Position numbers and translations under genes: made by a program. Below the pieces are notes generated by a model. That model was not told where the DNA came from. It searched no databases and was given only the letters and a program-made list of their open reading frames with translations. Below, in pieces: positions 34,280 to 46,014 of a DNA stretch of 64,000 bases. Every line of letters begins with the position of its first letter. Within the stretch, counting starts at the first letter, position 1. Origin of the DNA: Prochilodus magdalenae (lineage: Eukaryota; Chordata; Actinopteri; Characiformes; Prochilodontidae); contig JAMWET010005007.1 in the NCBI GenBank assembly GCA_024036415.1, forward strand, positions 1,235,001 through 1,299,000, given 5' to 3'.

Positions 34280-35480
34280 GTTTTTTAGATGTTTAGTTTA
34301 ATGTTTAGATAGAAACATTAGTCTGTGTTCAGAGGACTTTCTAGTTCACAACACTGGCTAATACCATCAACCTGCATCCTAATTTTATTTGGTCAAAATG
34401 TACACTCAGCAGTAAAGACAAACTTTAAATGTAGCTTTTGTAAAAAGCTAGAACCTTTTTGTTGGTTCCAATATTGTTTTTCCCCCGCTGTAAAAATGTG
34501 GGAAGCAACACACATGCACAGACTCTCAAGGTATGCATGTGCGTGTGAGTGTGAAGGATGCTGTGGCGGGGATTGGTGCTAATCTGCGGTGGCTTGCTTA
34601 TACACACACCACTCCATCTGCCTGTGAAGTTGTGAATGCTGGTGTCAAGCCAGAAAATCCTGTTGCCTTTGGATGCTCAAACCACATCAAGACCTTTTGA
34701 TGAACGGAACCGGGGAAACGGGAAGGAGGGGTGGAAGGAGGAGGAAAAAAAGCTTTTCAAATGTCAAACTTTGGTAATATTTGCATTTAATAACCCAGAT
34801 CTAAATATTTCTTTTTAATTTTGAAAGAATCATTTGTTCATGCTTTGAGGCATTTTGTTGATATTTAATTCCAGCACGCATACACCATAATAATAATAAC
34901 AATAATATAAAACTCCCCCAACCCCTCCACCCCTTTTGGTAGTGGTTTATTTATTCGATTCTGAGGCAAATCTCCTGCCGTCAGCTAGGCCTCGGCTGAA
35001 CTCCGAGCAGTGTGTGTGGTGCATCCATGAGAGAGGTTGCTTCTGTATCTGTGGCAGTGACACACAGTTAAAAAGTAGTTTAATATTTACATAAAAATAT
35101 AGATTGTATTATATCCTGCATATATTTGAAGTATTTGTGAAAGCTTTTTGTTGTTGCTGTGTTCATATTTAACTTTTATAGTGCTGAAAAATAACATACA
35201 GAAACTAAGGTAACTGACTAATAACCTCCAGGATTTTAAATGGGTTTAGTATCTTTGAGTTACTGCAAGCAATATTTAAAGATGTCATTTGATAATAGTT
35301 ATTTGACAAGTTACTATAGTTATTGAAGTCATTCTGGTGAAAGTGTTCTCAGTGAATACCACATTTGTGCCTTGTTCTGTAGAAAGAAAACACTGACATT
35401 TTTCCAGACTTTTTTCCACATTTACCTAAGCCACAAACATAGACTCCTGCTGTTGCAAAATGTAAATCAAATGTAAATGT
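34280..35480. other. no gene recognised
   Basis: Mixed sequence. A repeat-poor island near 34,830-35,060 could be conserved, but the evidence is weak. Confidence 0.35.
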
Positions 35481-35488
35481 AACTAATG

Positions 35489-35866
35489 TACACTTATCAC
35501 CCAAACAAATTGTTGCACAAATAGTTGCACCCAGAAGGAATCAACCAAGAGGAGTGAAACTTGGTGGGTAGGTTTGACATTGTGAGACACATAAATAATT
35601 CAAGTTTCACTTTCGGCCGAGTATGTGACATAAACAAAGATGGGCATTATCACTGCAATCGACTGATTCAACAGCCATGACTGCGGATATTCAGCAAGCC
35701 ATGATGCCCTTCATGAGTCATCTTGTTAGTGCCAGCACCATTGGCAGACAGCAACGTGTGCAGACCGTTACGATGCCTGCCCTTAACATGACATCAACTG
35801 TCATGGAGCGAATCAGAAGGCAGTGGTTCATCTTTAGTGACGAGTCCTGTTTTTCTTTACACTGAA
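35489..35866 (+). mobile_element. decayed Tc1-like copy, family F (5' half)
   Basis: The 5' terminal repeat starts near 35,489 (TACACTTATCACCC). It runs through GAAACTTGGTGGGTAGGTTT and AATAATTCAAGTTTCAC, shared with the other copies. ATG at 35,677 opens a short transposase remnant (MTADIQQAMMPFMSHLVSAS, then TIGRQQ). An internal deletion fuses this to the first catalytic motif WFIFSDES, with Asp at about 35,842, and a stop follows at 35,863-35,865. It is nonfunctional. Confidence 0.75.
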
Positions 35867-35869
35867 GTT

Positions 35870-36700
35870 CCTGATAAAGCCTGAGTAGACTGATAAATCA
35901 ATGTGATGAGCCAGTGCTAGCCTAGTATTGGTGTTTTACTGAACTGGTGTCTGCATTCATTGCACTACACATGTTATGTCATGACCTGACAATCACATAA
36001 CTACCCAGGATATATCTAGGGTTGCAAGTTTTTCGTGATTAGAAATAAGGTGAATATGGTGAGCTTGGGAGATGGTGGTGGGACATTAAGTGCATAGCAG
36101 TGAACTGAAGCATGCAGTGATAGCCAAAATGTTGTTGAGCTGTGAGTGTCATGTCATCTTGCCAGTGATAGTCTATCTTATCTGAAGATCTTCCAGGAAC
36201 ACTATTGTTGTATTTTTGTTGTATTATGTGGAGTTGTGTCTGGATTTACATTGTTACTAAAATTGTATGTATGTTATGTATTTGCAGTGGGTTTATGTAA
36301 CGCTGCTGCAGTCATGTTGATGAAAGAGTTTTCTGGATTTGTTGAATGTTTGTGAACTTGCAGTGCAATTGTGAAATGTTGCTCCACTGTGGTCATGTTA
36401 TTGTAAGGGTTTCCTGTATTTACCATGCGCTTATGAGTTGGTGAGGCATTTTTCATTACTGGCGACAATTACAGGCCAAAAGTTCCTCCTTTCCATATTG
36501 GCTCCACAAAATTGCTCCACAGTTCATATGTGGTGATGCTAGTTATTTCTATGGGGTAAAAAGGATTTGACTATGGTCATGTACACGAGTCACGTTTTTG
36601 GTATATAAACACACAAACCTTGTAAGTGGACTTCGGAGAAAAATGAAAAACAAGAAAAATGTAGGATGTACCCTCTTTAATGTGCACTGAGCACTTTCAT
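35870..36700. other. no gene; degenerate tandem near 36,250-36,440
   Basis: Two imperfect units of about 81 bp are visible. GTCATGTTGATGAAAGAG (about 36,312) and GTCATGTTATTGTAAGGG (about 36,393) are each followed by a TTTYCTGTATTT-like and a GCTTATGAG-like stretch. Frames here are short and lack domains. Confidence 0.35.
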
Positions 36701-37470
36701 CTGCTCTCTGTCTCTATCTCTACTTTGTATCATTCCGCTTGGAGTGGACTTAATAGGATAATGGAGTAATCTGGACAGTTTACGTTTCACTCTTTGACCA
36801 TTTATTCAGCCCTGGCCCTCTATATGGGTGGATTTTGTTTTTCGGAGAACACCAATGCTGGCGTGTTTAACCCCCGGACAGCAGGCGGTGGAAAAGGATT
36901 GCGTAACGCCTTTCAATTTAAGCCAAGCAGCAGCCACGGGTACAGTGTGTCATGACTTGCGAGGTTCGTGTAACCTAATGCAGTGCAAATAGAGCTATTA
37001 TGCTGGAAAATAGGAGCCGCTCGACAGAGTCGCAGCCGAGCTGTGTTTTCTCTCACTTTTCTGACTCTGGCTTTGGCCTTCTCCTCCATTTCCTCATTAT
37101 GCAAAAATGGAGGTGCGGAAAAACAAGCTAGAGTGTCTTTATCCCCCCTTCTCTTTATCTCTTCCCCCTCTCTTACTCCCTCTCTCTCTCTGTCTACAAG
37201 TAAAATATTTCCACTAGCTTATGTCCATGTGAGAGAGAAGGAGGAAGGGAGGGAGTGAGCGCCCTGAATTTACAGCCATGCACCCCACCCTGTGCCACGT
37301 GTTTGGGTGTAATTATTTAGAAATAATCAATTGACTAATGATGGTGTAATTTAGGGCTCTCATTAATCCGCTGACTGGGTGTGTTAATCAGTACCCAGCG
37401 CCAGTCTGGCTGCTGCGTATATATGCATGTGTAATGAGATGAGGGGGAGCAAGAGAGAGCGAGCCTTTTC
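36700..37470. other. candidate conserved non-coding element (unverified)
   Basis: The best part is 37,260-37,440: GGTGTAATTATTTAGAAAT, AATCAATTGACTAATGATGG and CTCATTAATCCGCTGACTGG. Homeodomain-type ATTA/TAAT cores are closely packed, and a CACGTG E-box occurs in GTGCCACGTGTTTGG. A CT-rich tract at 37,140-37,200 is simple sequence. The frame at 36,983-37,258 is not credible as coding. Confidence 0.35.
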
Positions 37471-37479
37471 AAGATACAG

Positions 37480-39880
37480 GGCATCTCAATCTATGATGGC
37501 TAGGGTGGACCGTCTCAGTCAAACTCTGTACAAACCACTGAATTCTCTATTTACCATTACTGTCCATTTTTCTCTATGAACACTCACTGTCCACTATCTG
37601 CAGAAATTTTTTTCTCTCTGGTGTAGTAGATACAGCCATGCTAGCTCCTCCATTGGTTAGGGCTTTTGCAGATAACCTGAGGGTTTTACACATTAGATTA
37701 ACTACCAATATAATTAGGAACTGATAGTGTAATCAAGCACACACATTTTGATTTCCAAAGGTTGGATCCATCTTCATAAGAAAAGATCACTTCTGGAAAT
37801 TTACCCAGGTTAAACCAACGGTGTGAGCTGTTAAACCTGGTATCAGTCAATTGTTAGAAATGTAAAACAGTGGCAGCAGCTCTTTACTGAAATGCCACTG
37901 TAAATCCAAATACATTCAGGGTGAAATATAGTGTAGTACTGTAATACAATTACTATTAAAAAGGGATTATGTAAATATATATGTTAATATATTGCCAAAT
38001 AGACACATCATAGTTGATTTTAAAACATATAAGGTTGCCACAATGAATCCTAATGCCTATGAAATACTTATTTAATGCACTGGCTTCTTGTGACATCACT
38101 GGTGCGGTTTTTATTTGAAATGATTAAAACATATATGTCTGAGTAAGAGTAACTCTTAGTACGCATCAGCAGTGAATTCACAATGTCCCAGTGTTACATC
38201 CCAAATGGTTTCCAAGCTAACTGGTTCCTGAACACATTCACATGCTGTATTAACAGGAGTAGCTGTGGTCTGCCTCTATCAGCAGATTGGTCACACATTC
38301 CTCATTTAATGGAAAATATTATAGAAATGTATTGGAGGTAAAAGTACAATATTTGTATTTCAACTGTAGTGAAGTAAACGTCTCACGTTTCTGAAGCAAC
38401 AGTACAGATACTCAAAAAGGTATATAAGCTAATCAAATTAATTAGTAATTAAGTAGTGTTCAAGTAAACACATGGAGTAACTTTTACAGGCTTCAGTTAT
38501 CCATGTTCAATCTATAAACATTCAACAGTGTTTAACAGAAGAGGTAATAGTCTAATAGTCCCACTTCATCACAGTTATATAGAGTACTTGACATCACTGA
38601 TATAGTATATAGATATTGTATGATTCTCTTAACTCTCCACAATCCATTATATTCTCATTAGCCTACTTTCCGACACTCATAATGTGAATTGATTAAGAGG
38701 TGAAGATATTGTATTCCACTCAGTCAAGTCATATGCAATATGATTTGCTTAAAGCATTGGAGAGCTACTGAATAATAAAGTGCATGGGGTTCTGTGCTCC
38801 ATATCCTCCAGTTTGTAAGTGGTGTCTTTGGTGAAGTATAGTAAACAAAAGAGAGACGGCAAGAACTTTAGTGTCTCTAATTTGCTGCCTGGATCCCTGC
38901 AGGTTGTGGTTTAATATTGGAGGGCCTCTGACTATAAGGGATTATTGTTGAAGCCCGGCTATGAGCCTTTGCACTTTTAGTGAAACAAATGGGAAAATTG
39001 AGGTACACAGATTTTCAATAACCTGAGCAGCGTCCTGCCGTGTCCTGTGGGAAGGAGTGTGTTGCTCTTCCTTCCTCTTCAGCAGGGGGCCGAGGGAGGT
39101 GGGGAGTGGGGACCCAAGGTCTGCAAAGCACATGTTTACAGGTAAAACCATGGAAACAATTCCCTCTAAACATCCAGTCTTAATGCACACACACAAAGCA
39201 CACATACACACAGCTCTAATGCCCCAGCAGCCTTTAAGAGGAGCTGTCCCGGGGAGAAGAGGGAATGGCACTTGGGTATGGGCTAACATTACTTAAAAAC
39301 AGCTCGTGTTCAGGCCAGGAGAAGATAACTGGGTTGCACATGAGACCTACACTAATGTCAGCTGAAGGGCACTTGAATAAACAGGCTTGTCTTTTTGTGA
39401 ATAGGGGTCCAGGGACCAAGTGTTGGGTGGGTTGGGGGCAAGTAAAGTAGATATCCAGCCTTTAGGCAGATGGTCTCCTATGTAAAAAAAAAGAGCAGAG
39501 CAAAGGACTTTCATTTTTTTCATGCCATTTCTCTGGGCTGTTAAATACAAAGTTGTAAGAGTTCTCCTGAGGGATGACATGGGAAAAACGTGGGATTCCC
39601 TCAAGGACCTTTCTATCTGCATCTTATTTCTTATTTTGGTGTTTAAAGGGGTACACATAAACACCCTCTATGCACTAGAGATACATGCTTTATATAACTT
39701 GATTACAGTTGCTACAGTTGTTCTTTGTCTGTAGCTGCTTAACTACATTTTCTACAAAGCTCGAAAATTCAAACTACGGAGTTTTGTACTTTTGTAGACC
39801 AGGACTGATTCAATGAGTCATTAAAGGTGATGCATTCAAAAGTATGGGGGTGACCTTCTTCAATTATTGACCAACCAAAT
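37480..39880. other. long stretch with no gene recognised
   Basis: AT-rich to about 38,800, then more balanced (38,900-39,450). Overlapping frames on both strands at 38,942-39,664 show no domain or splice context. Confidence 0.4.
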
Positions 39881-39946
39881 GACATAAGGCTTTTGAAATC
39901 AAGCACACAGCAATGTGGTTTAATCATTGACAGTAGATTGTGTTGT

Positions 39947-40612
39947 ATGGACGAGCTCAGTGACTTTAAACATAGGAGTATTATACAATGGCACCTATCC
40001 CACAAGTCACTTTGTGACATTTGTGTCCTGCTAAATTTGGCCTGGTCAACTGTAAGCGCAATTCTGGTGAAATGGTGGCATCTAGGAGCAACAACATCTC
40101 CACCGAAAGCTGGTGAATTATTCAATTCACATCACTCAGTTCCGAACTGCCCCTGGAAGTGCAGGAGTTTCTTGAAATGGGTTTCCATGGTTAAGCAGAT
40201 GCTCTGTCTGGCAGCCTGATAAACAAATGTGGATGTCACAGATAACACTACATACAGGAATACATAGTGTACACAGTAAAGTTTGGTGGAGGGGGGATAA
40301 TGGTCTAGGGCAATTTTGCAGGGGTTGGTCCCTTATATTCCGTAAGGAGTAATGTTAATGTTACAGCATATATTTTAGCTAATTATCTGCTTCCAACTTT
40401 GTGTTGATAGAGTTCCTGCCCTGCATGCAAGGTCAATGAAGGTCAGTAAAGATATGATGAGTTGTTGTGTGTATGGAGAAACTACAATGGTCTGACTGCA
40501 CAACCCCAACAAACACCTTTGGGATGAATTGGAATACCGACTGTAAGCCAGACCAACCTTTTCGGCCAACATCAATACACAAATTCCCTCATTCATGCTC
40601 CAAATTTGCAAA
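39947..40612 (+). pseudogene. Tc1-like transposase remnant, family G
   Basis: ATG at 39,947 begins MDELSDFKHRSIIQWHLSHK, then SLCDICVLLNLAWSTVSAIL, a clear first HTH of a Tc1-like transposase, and then WHLGATTSPP. Frame and sequence are lost after about 40,150. A glycine box, FGGGGIMV, reappears near 40,280-40,305, and NPNKHLWDELEYRL near 40,502-40,543. In the last motif the catalytic Glu position reads Lys (AAA at 40,511-40,513). The middle of the catalytic domain is largely missing. It is dead, and from a family different from elements A-C. Confidence 0.78.
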
Positions 40613-40629
40613 AGTGTAGGCTGTTATAG

Positions 40630-41850
40630 CCGCAAAGAGCCAGGGTGGGGGTGGAGGGCAACTCCATATTAATGCCCATGGATTTGGAATTACATATGGC
40701 ATACTGACATATTGACCATATAGCATACTGTTCAGCTCATTTACAGGCTATACACCCGTACCTGACAAAACCATGGCTCTCATCCCCAAATGGCTTTTAA
40801 TTAGATACCATAGATTGTTTTTTGTTCCTCAAAATTAGTTATGTTATCAGCTATTATTTAATGATTTAATAATTAAATTAATCATAAAGTCATTTATTAG
40901 TTTAATGAAATCTGGGTTCAGCTTTAAATTAATTAATTAAAGCTGCACGGGCTAAGTTTTGAGAAACTGGTGATTGCTCTAATGGAAACAAGTATTTGCA
41001 CACAAATTGTGGAAGCTTTTTTTTTTGTAATGTAAGTTTTCTCACACCTGATGGATGGATTTGTTGATTGCAAGCATGGTAAAAGAAAATCTTTCTTAAC
41101 AACGTGACCATCTGTGCACATACAACATTCATGTCATTCCCAATTTATTGACAGACCTAAATTGTGACAAATTATGAATTATGAATTTTGACCAAAAATT
41201 TTAACTGTGTGCTACAGTTTCTCAGCAGAAATTCCTACTAAAGGTTTTACCGCGTATCTAAATTATGCTATAAAAAGAACTGTAGGCAGAACATGGACAC
41301 ATCAGCTGCGATAGACACAACAACTGGATCAGGTCCCTCTATCTCTCCATCCCCACTCTTGATGCGCAAACTTCTGGGTCACTGTCCCTTTTCAGTTCAT
41401 ATAATTTTGTACCAAAGTTAATGTATTTTTATTTATTAATTTTCAGTTTCAGCTCATTTTTTGAGACACAGCAGCAAAGTTGCCACGACTTTCATTAAGG
41501 CTGAGGCTGGATGAAATATGGATGTGTAGGGAGTAAATTAGAGTGATGGAACAGGCTCAATATTGCCTTGCTGGCGCCTGGGCAATATTGTTGGGGGGGA
41601 GGGGCGTGGGCGCTTGGGCCCATGGAAACCAGAGCCATTTCCTAAGACCAGCTCCATTCATCAGCACAGCAGAGGAAAAGTTTGCTCCTCACCTAGCACT
41701 AATGAGTATTTTGTTGGGGAGCTTCTCTGGGTACTAGAACAATCCTCAGAGTGTCAACATGGTACCTTGTTATGAGATACTTTTAGGCCTTCTTTCCAAA
41801 GGTTTGAGACTCTACACCTTTACACCATTGTACATTCTTATGGCCGATAT
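40630..41850. other. no gene recognised
   Basis: AT-rich. It includes an AATTAATTAATTAA run near 40,927. Two overlapping frames near 41,543-41,775 lack domains. Confidence 0.4.
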
Positions 41851-41859
41851 AACAATGTG

Positions 41860-42529
41860 TGCAGTGTGGAAGGGTGCATTATCCTTCTAAAAGGAGCCAC
41901 TGCCAACAGATTGTTAGAGAGTGGAGAGTAGGACCTGATCCACAACAATGTTTAAGTAGGAGATACGTGTGATGTACACATCCAGAATTTCAGAGTGTAA
42001 TATTGCTCAGCATGTTTTCTTCCCACATTGCATCCTGGTGCCACCACTCTCCCTATTTACACTGTGCACACACACCTGGATGTCCAGATGATGTAAAGGA
42101 AGACTTTCTTCTATTGCTCCTGTGTTTAGTTTTGATGCTCACATGCCCATTGTAGATGCTTTCGACAGTGTTATGATGGTTAGCATGGGCACTGTGATTG
42201 GTCTATGACTATGCAGCTCATATGCAGCAGGGTGTGTCCATGCTTTTGTCCTCATGATGAACCTTGTGGAGCCAACACCCTCTCACCAGTTCATGGTTTG
42301 TCCCTCCTCAGAACACTAGCAGTAGGTATTCACCATTGCTGAACGGGACCACCCCAAAAGCAGACATGCTTTATTCATCTGGTCATACTTATTTGCCTCC
42401 AAGTTCCACAGATCTTCAACTATGAGAACTGACTGTGCACTTACTGAGGAATGCATTGTTGTTATGAGATAATGAATGTTGTTTGCTTCGTCTGTGGGGA
42501 GACATAATGTTTTGACTCACTGGTGTATG
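41860..42529 (-). mobile_element. Tc1-like transposon remnant, family H
   Basis: On the minus strand it starts at a terminal segment, ACCAGTGAGTCAAAACATTA, near 42,525. It runs through recognisable but decayed transposase sequence. Near its left edge KDNAPFHTA is readable (41,860-41,886), matching the second-Asp motif QDNAP.HTA of Tc1-like enzymes. The inverse of the GGGSVMLWAMF-type box is present in damaged form near 42,000. Frames are broken throughout, and the distal part with the catalytic Glu appears lost. Confidence 0.6.
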
Positions 42530-42985
42530 TCACACTTTTATTATCTCTGATGATTTGCCAGTTTTAGAGATAACACGAGGGCAGTCTGCATCCAAACTGC
42601 ACCTAAACTGGCAAAAAAAAGGCTTAGTACAAATAACGTCCTGCTTACCACTAACCCCATAACCCACATGGCTATTTATTTTATTTGTTTGTCACCTTTC
42701 TGGCTAAATTCATCACATAGAGAGGGACATTAGGTCATAAACCAATAACTAAAAATAATTAAAAGTATGCATTTATAGAAATGCATTCAGGAGACACATT
42801 TTGTAATGATGCCTATAACACCAATTCTAGTACCAATCATTTGCAAATATTATATCAACTTCACACAGTAAGGTCAGTTACATTAAAACCACAAAGGGGC
42901 GATTTGAGGAATCAGTCCCTCATGCTTCAAATATTAGGAGGCAACATACCATCAGTTAATGCACGACAGCTCTTCCTGGCCTTTT
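42530..42985. other. no gene recognised
   Basis: Nothing identified between two repeats. Confidence 0.4.
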
Positions 42986-42989
42986 ACGT

Positions 42990-43460
42990 CTTACAAGCCT
43001 AGAAGAAAAGTTGCAAGTCCCTGTACTCATCAGGAGCATCTTCAGTGGTAAAAAGCATTGCCAGTGTTGTCTTGTTTTGCTTTTGTTTATTTAACTTTTT
43101 TTTGTTTGCTGCTGAATGTGAAAATTCCTGACATGAGTGGGCAGCAGTGGTCCTTTTAATGGTTGCTTGCCAAGGGTTTCAGTTACCTTACCTTTGTTTC
43201 CTTTCAATGACTACTTGTCCATGTAGCACTGCTACTTCTTCATCCTCTTTTGTTGGACTGCTACAGTGACTCACTATTGCTTCTTAAGGTCCAAAGTGGC
43301 ATGAGCCAACTGGCTAGCATTCTACCTTAGTAAATATCTAGGCAACACAATACATAGAAGTCTTTGATATACCATCAAGACGGTTATTTTTCAAATTCTG
43401 TAGATATTTCTAGTTAATATGAGAAACAAATATCTTACATACTGCTCCTTTAATGTAATG
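42990..43460 (+). repeat. unnamed dispersed repeat (copy 2)
   Basis: It shares ordered words with 4270-4720: TCAGTGGTAAAAAGCATTGCC, CTTGTTTTGCTTTTG and GTGACTCACTATTGCTT with AAAGTGG. It ends ATCTTACATACTGCTCCTTT, which resembles in inverted form the AGAAGCAATATGTAAGATG start of copy 1. This hints at terminal inversion. Confidence 0.4.
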
Positions 43461-44380
43461 GGTGGACTTCACCAATTTTCTCTGACATGTTTCCTCCATT
43501 CCACAATTAGATGACAATAGTAATCCATCATAGTTGTTTTATTCATTGGAGCATTTGAAATGAAACAGTTAAAACTAGTTATATATCTTTTTTACAGATA
43601 CCTTCAAATTAGTGACTGAACAGAAAGAACAATAAGTCACATTTCTAAAGAAAATTCACCTCTGGCTAGAAGCTTTCACTGTTCTATTTATGAACTTGGT
43701 GACTAAAATGTGGGGAAAAAAGGTATGGGATAACTTTGGAAGCTGTTATGCAAAGCAACCTTATAGTATTTTGCTGGTGACATTCAGATGGCAGCAGCGA
43801 GAACCCTGTGATGTGCTTTTAATGACTTTTCAGTAATGAACAATGCAGCTGAAAGAGCAATGTCATTAAATCGTTTGACAGTTGTGTTATGTATCATCAC
43901 CAATACCAATATTGTGCACTAAGCAGAGTCCTTGTGCCATATATCAACAGCTTGATACATAATTGAATCTAAAATGTCCTACTGGACTTTCTTCCAAAAC
44001 TGTGTCAATACATGGATGGCTAGATTGATGGATAGGATTCAAAGTTGATACAAATATAGCAATACTTCTTTGCTTATTGCTGCAGAAGATCTGTGTGGAT
44101 TATATTTGTCAGGAGATGAGCGTTTATTCTTTGTGTTGACCATTTAACTGCAATTGCTGACATGACCACTGAGTAATTTTGCATGCATGATACTTTAGCA
44201 ATGAAGTATAGATCATTTCCCACTTCATCATTCTAACAGGATATTACAAAACTGCACAGTTAATCTGCGAGTGTTTATTGATGCAACTTCAGAAATGACA
44301 CAAGAGTATACACTGCGTATGCGTGCATGTGTGTGTGTCTGTGTGTTTCAGGGACTGGAGAGAGCTGGAGAGGAAAGCTT
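43461..44380. other. no gene recognised
   Basis: AT-rich, unassigned. A short GT run lies near 44,325. Confidence 0.4.
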
Positions 44381-44610
44381 AATTGAACAACCTAATGAGA
44401 CTTTCTTTTTTTCCCTCCGTTGGGGACATGCCTGTGAGATTGTTTGACAGTTTATCTATGATAAATAAAATGCTTTGAAAACTAATTAGTGCTTTGGCCT
44501 AGAGGGAAGAGTGGTAGGGTGTCCGTCTGTGTCCAGTGGCAGCGTGGGCCTGAATGAGTGCATCTCTGACCCAGCTCAGCTGCTCTCTCTCTAATCCACA
44601 AAGCCAGCCT
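44380..44610. other. candidate conserved non-coding element (unverified)
   Basis: Compact balanced island with CTTAATTGAACAACCTAATG, GTTTATCTATGATAAATAAA and GAAAACTAATTAGTGCTTTG. Enhancer-like by texture only. Confidence 0.28.
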
Positions 44611-44805
44611 ACTGCAACACAACTACAAGAGTTAGGGGGAAAGAGTAGTCAAGAACACACAGTGTAACAATGGAGGAGTTTCAAGTCGAAGCTAAAGAAG
44701 TCCATAACACTATTCAAGGCAGCATAAGAAGTCTGTTAACCTGTTTTAAACTGTTGTCCGTTTTTAACGCACCCTTTAGGACTTCTGAGTTAGCAGTGTA
44801 CTTGC

Positions 44806-44912
44806 AGCAGTATGCAAAAGGATTCAAAGGACATGTGAATATAAGTTAACATCCTTTACCAAGAACAAAATATATCATTTGACCAGGGTGCCTAAACTTT
44901 CACATTCGACTG
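44806..44912. mobile_element. short Tc1/mariner-type MITE remnant
   Basis: The left edge CAGCAGTATGCAAAAGGATT and the inverse of the right edge, CAGTCGAATGTGAAAGTTTA, form an imperfect inverted repeat. The right edge (CATTTGACCAGGGTGCCTAA) matches that of the element ending at 58,922. It has no coding capacity. Confidence 0.45.
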
Positions 44913-44914
44913 TA

Positions 44915-45680
44915 AGAATTTGGTTACAGAAAGAGCTAACTAGCTACACTATAGCCACTATGTGAATAAAGAATGTAATATCTGTATATACTTTGGACAT
45001 TGTAATTCTACAGTTTAGGTTTGATGTGGAGTTGGGATCCCCACTTTATCAGCCTCTACACTTCTGAACATGGCTGTGGAGATTTGCTTCCATCCAGCCA
45101 CATGAACATTATTAAAACAAAGGCCCAGATGTAGGCCTTGCTTGAACTCAGCACTGAATTCATGCCAAATGTTGTATCATTAAAAAGCTTCACACAATTA
45201 TTCCTCCTCCACTAAACCTTGCAGTTGGCAATATGCATTTGGGAAGACACCACTCTCCTGGAATTGGCGAAGTACAAAACTGGTTTGTCAGTTTTTTAAA
45301 ATTATGACATTTGGTTTATCATTCATACTAATTAATTATATTTTCAGTGCTTCAGAGTCCAGTGGCAGTGTGATTCTACTGATCTAGTCAACACATGTAT
45401 GTGGTGATTTTTGGCTTATGTGCAGCTGCTTGGCCATGAAAACCCAAACCATGGGTTGATGGCTCATGCTAGTAGTAATTCAGAATGCTATAATAAGTGT
45501 TCCAGCTAAGGGAAGATTACACTCAGTGGTGCTGCTCTGTAAGTTTGTGTAGCCCATTGCTTTGCAGAATAGCTGTTGTTGCACCTAGACATTTCCACAT
45601 TGTCAACACTGCTGACATTTGACTGGGGCAGCTCAAGTCGAACAGAGACATAATCAAATGAATTGTAAAGAGTGTCTATA
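44915..45680. other. no gene recognised
   Basis: Possibly old repeats near 45,500-45,660, not identified. Confidence 0.35.
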
Positions 45681-46012
45681 TATGCTCATCATCAAAAGAA
45701 TAGTAGCACCCAGAAGGAAGTGTGGGATTCCAATGCTTTTGGAAAGGAAGGAAAATAAAGCTTACCAGGAACTGCACAGTGCAGCTATCTGCCAATGGTG
45801 TTGGCACTGACAGGAGGACCCGTTGAGGGCACCATGGCCCACTAAGTGTCCGCAGTCATTGCTGTTGGATCAAGGTAGGTACAGCGATAAGGCCCATGTG
45901 TGGCTGAGCGTTAAACTTGAATCATTTGCATGTTTCACAATGTCAAACCTACTTACCAAGTTTCATTCCTGTCGCTTGATTCAAGCAACTATTATTTTGA
46001 TGATAAGAGCAG
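45681..46012 (-). mobile_element. MITE-like internally deleted copy, family F
   Basis: About 330 bp with both ends present: TATGCTCATCATCAAAAGAA on the left and, inverted, CTGCTCTTATCATCAAAATA on the right. On the minus strand it reads through the 5' leader (GAAACTTGGTAAGTAGGTTT, GGGCCTTATCGCTGTACC) into ATGACTGCGGACAC and CCAACACCATTGGCAG. It then jumps directly to the 3' end. This is the classic structure of a non-autonomous derivative. Confidence 0.72.
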
Positions 46013-46014
46013 TT

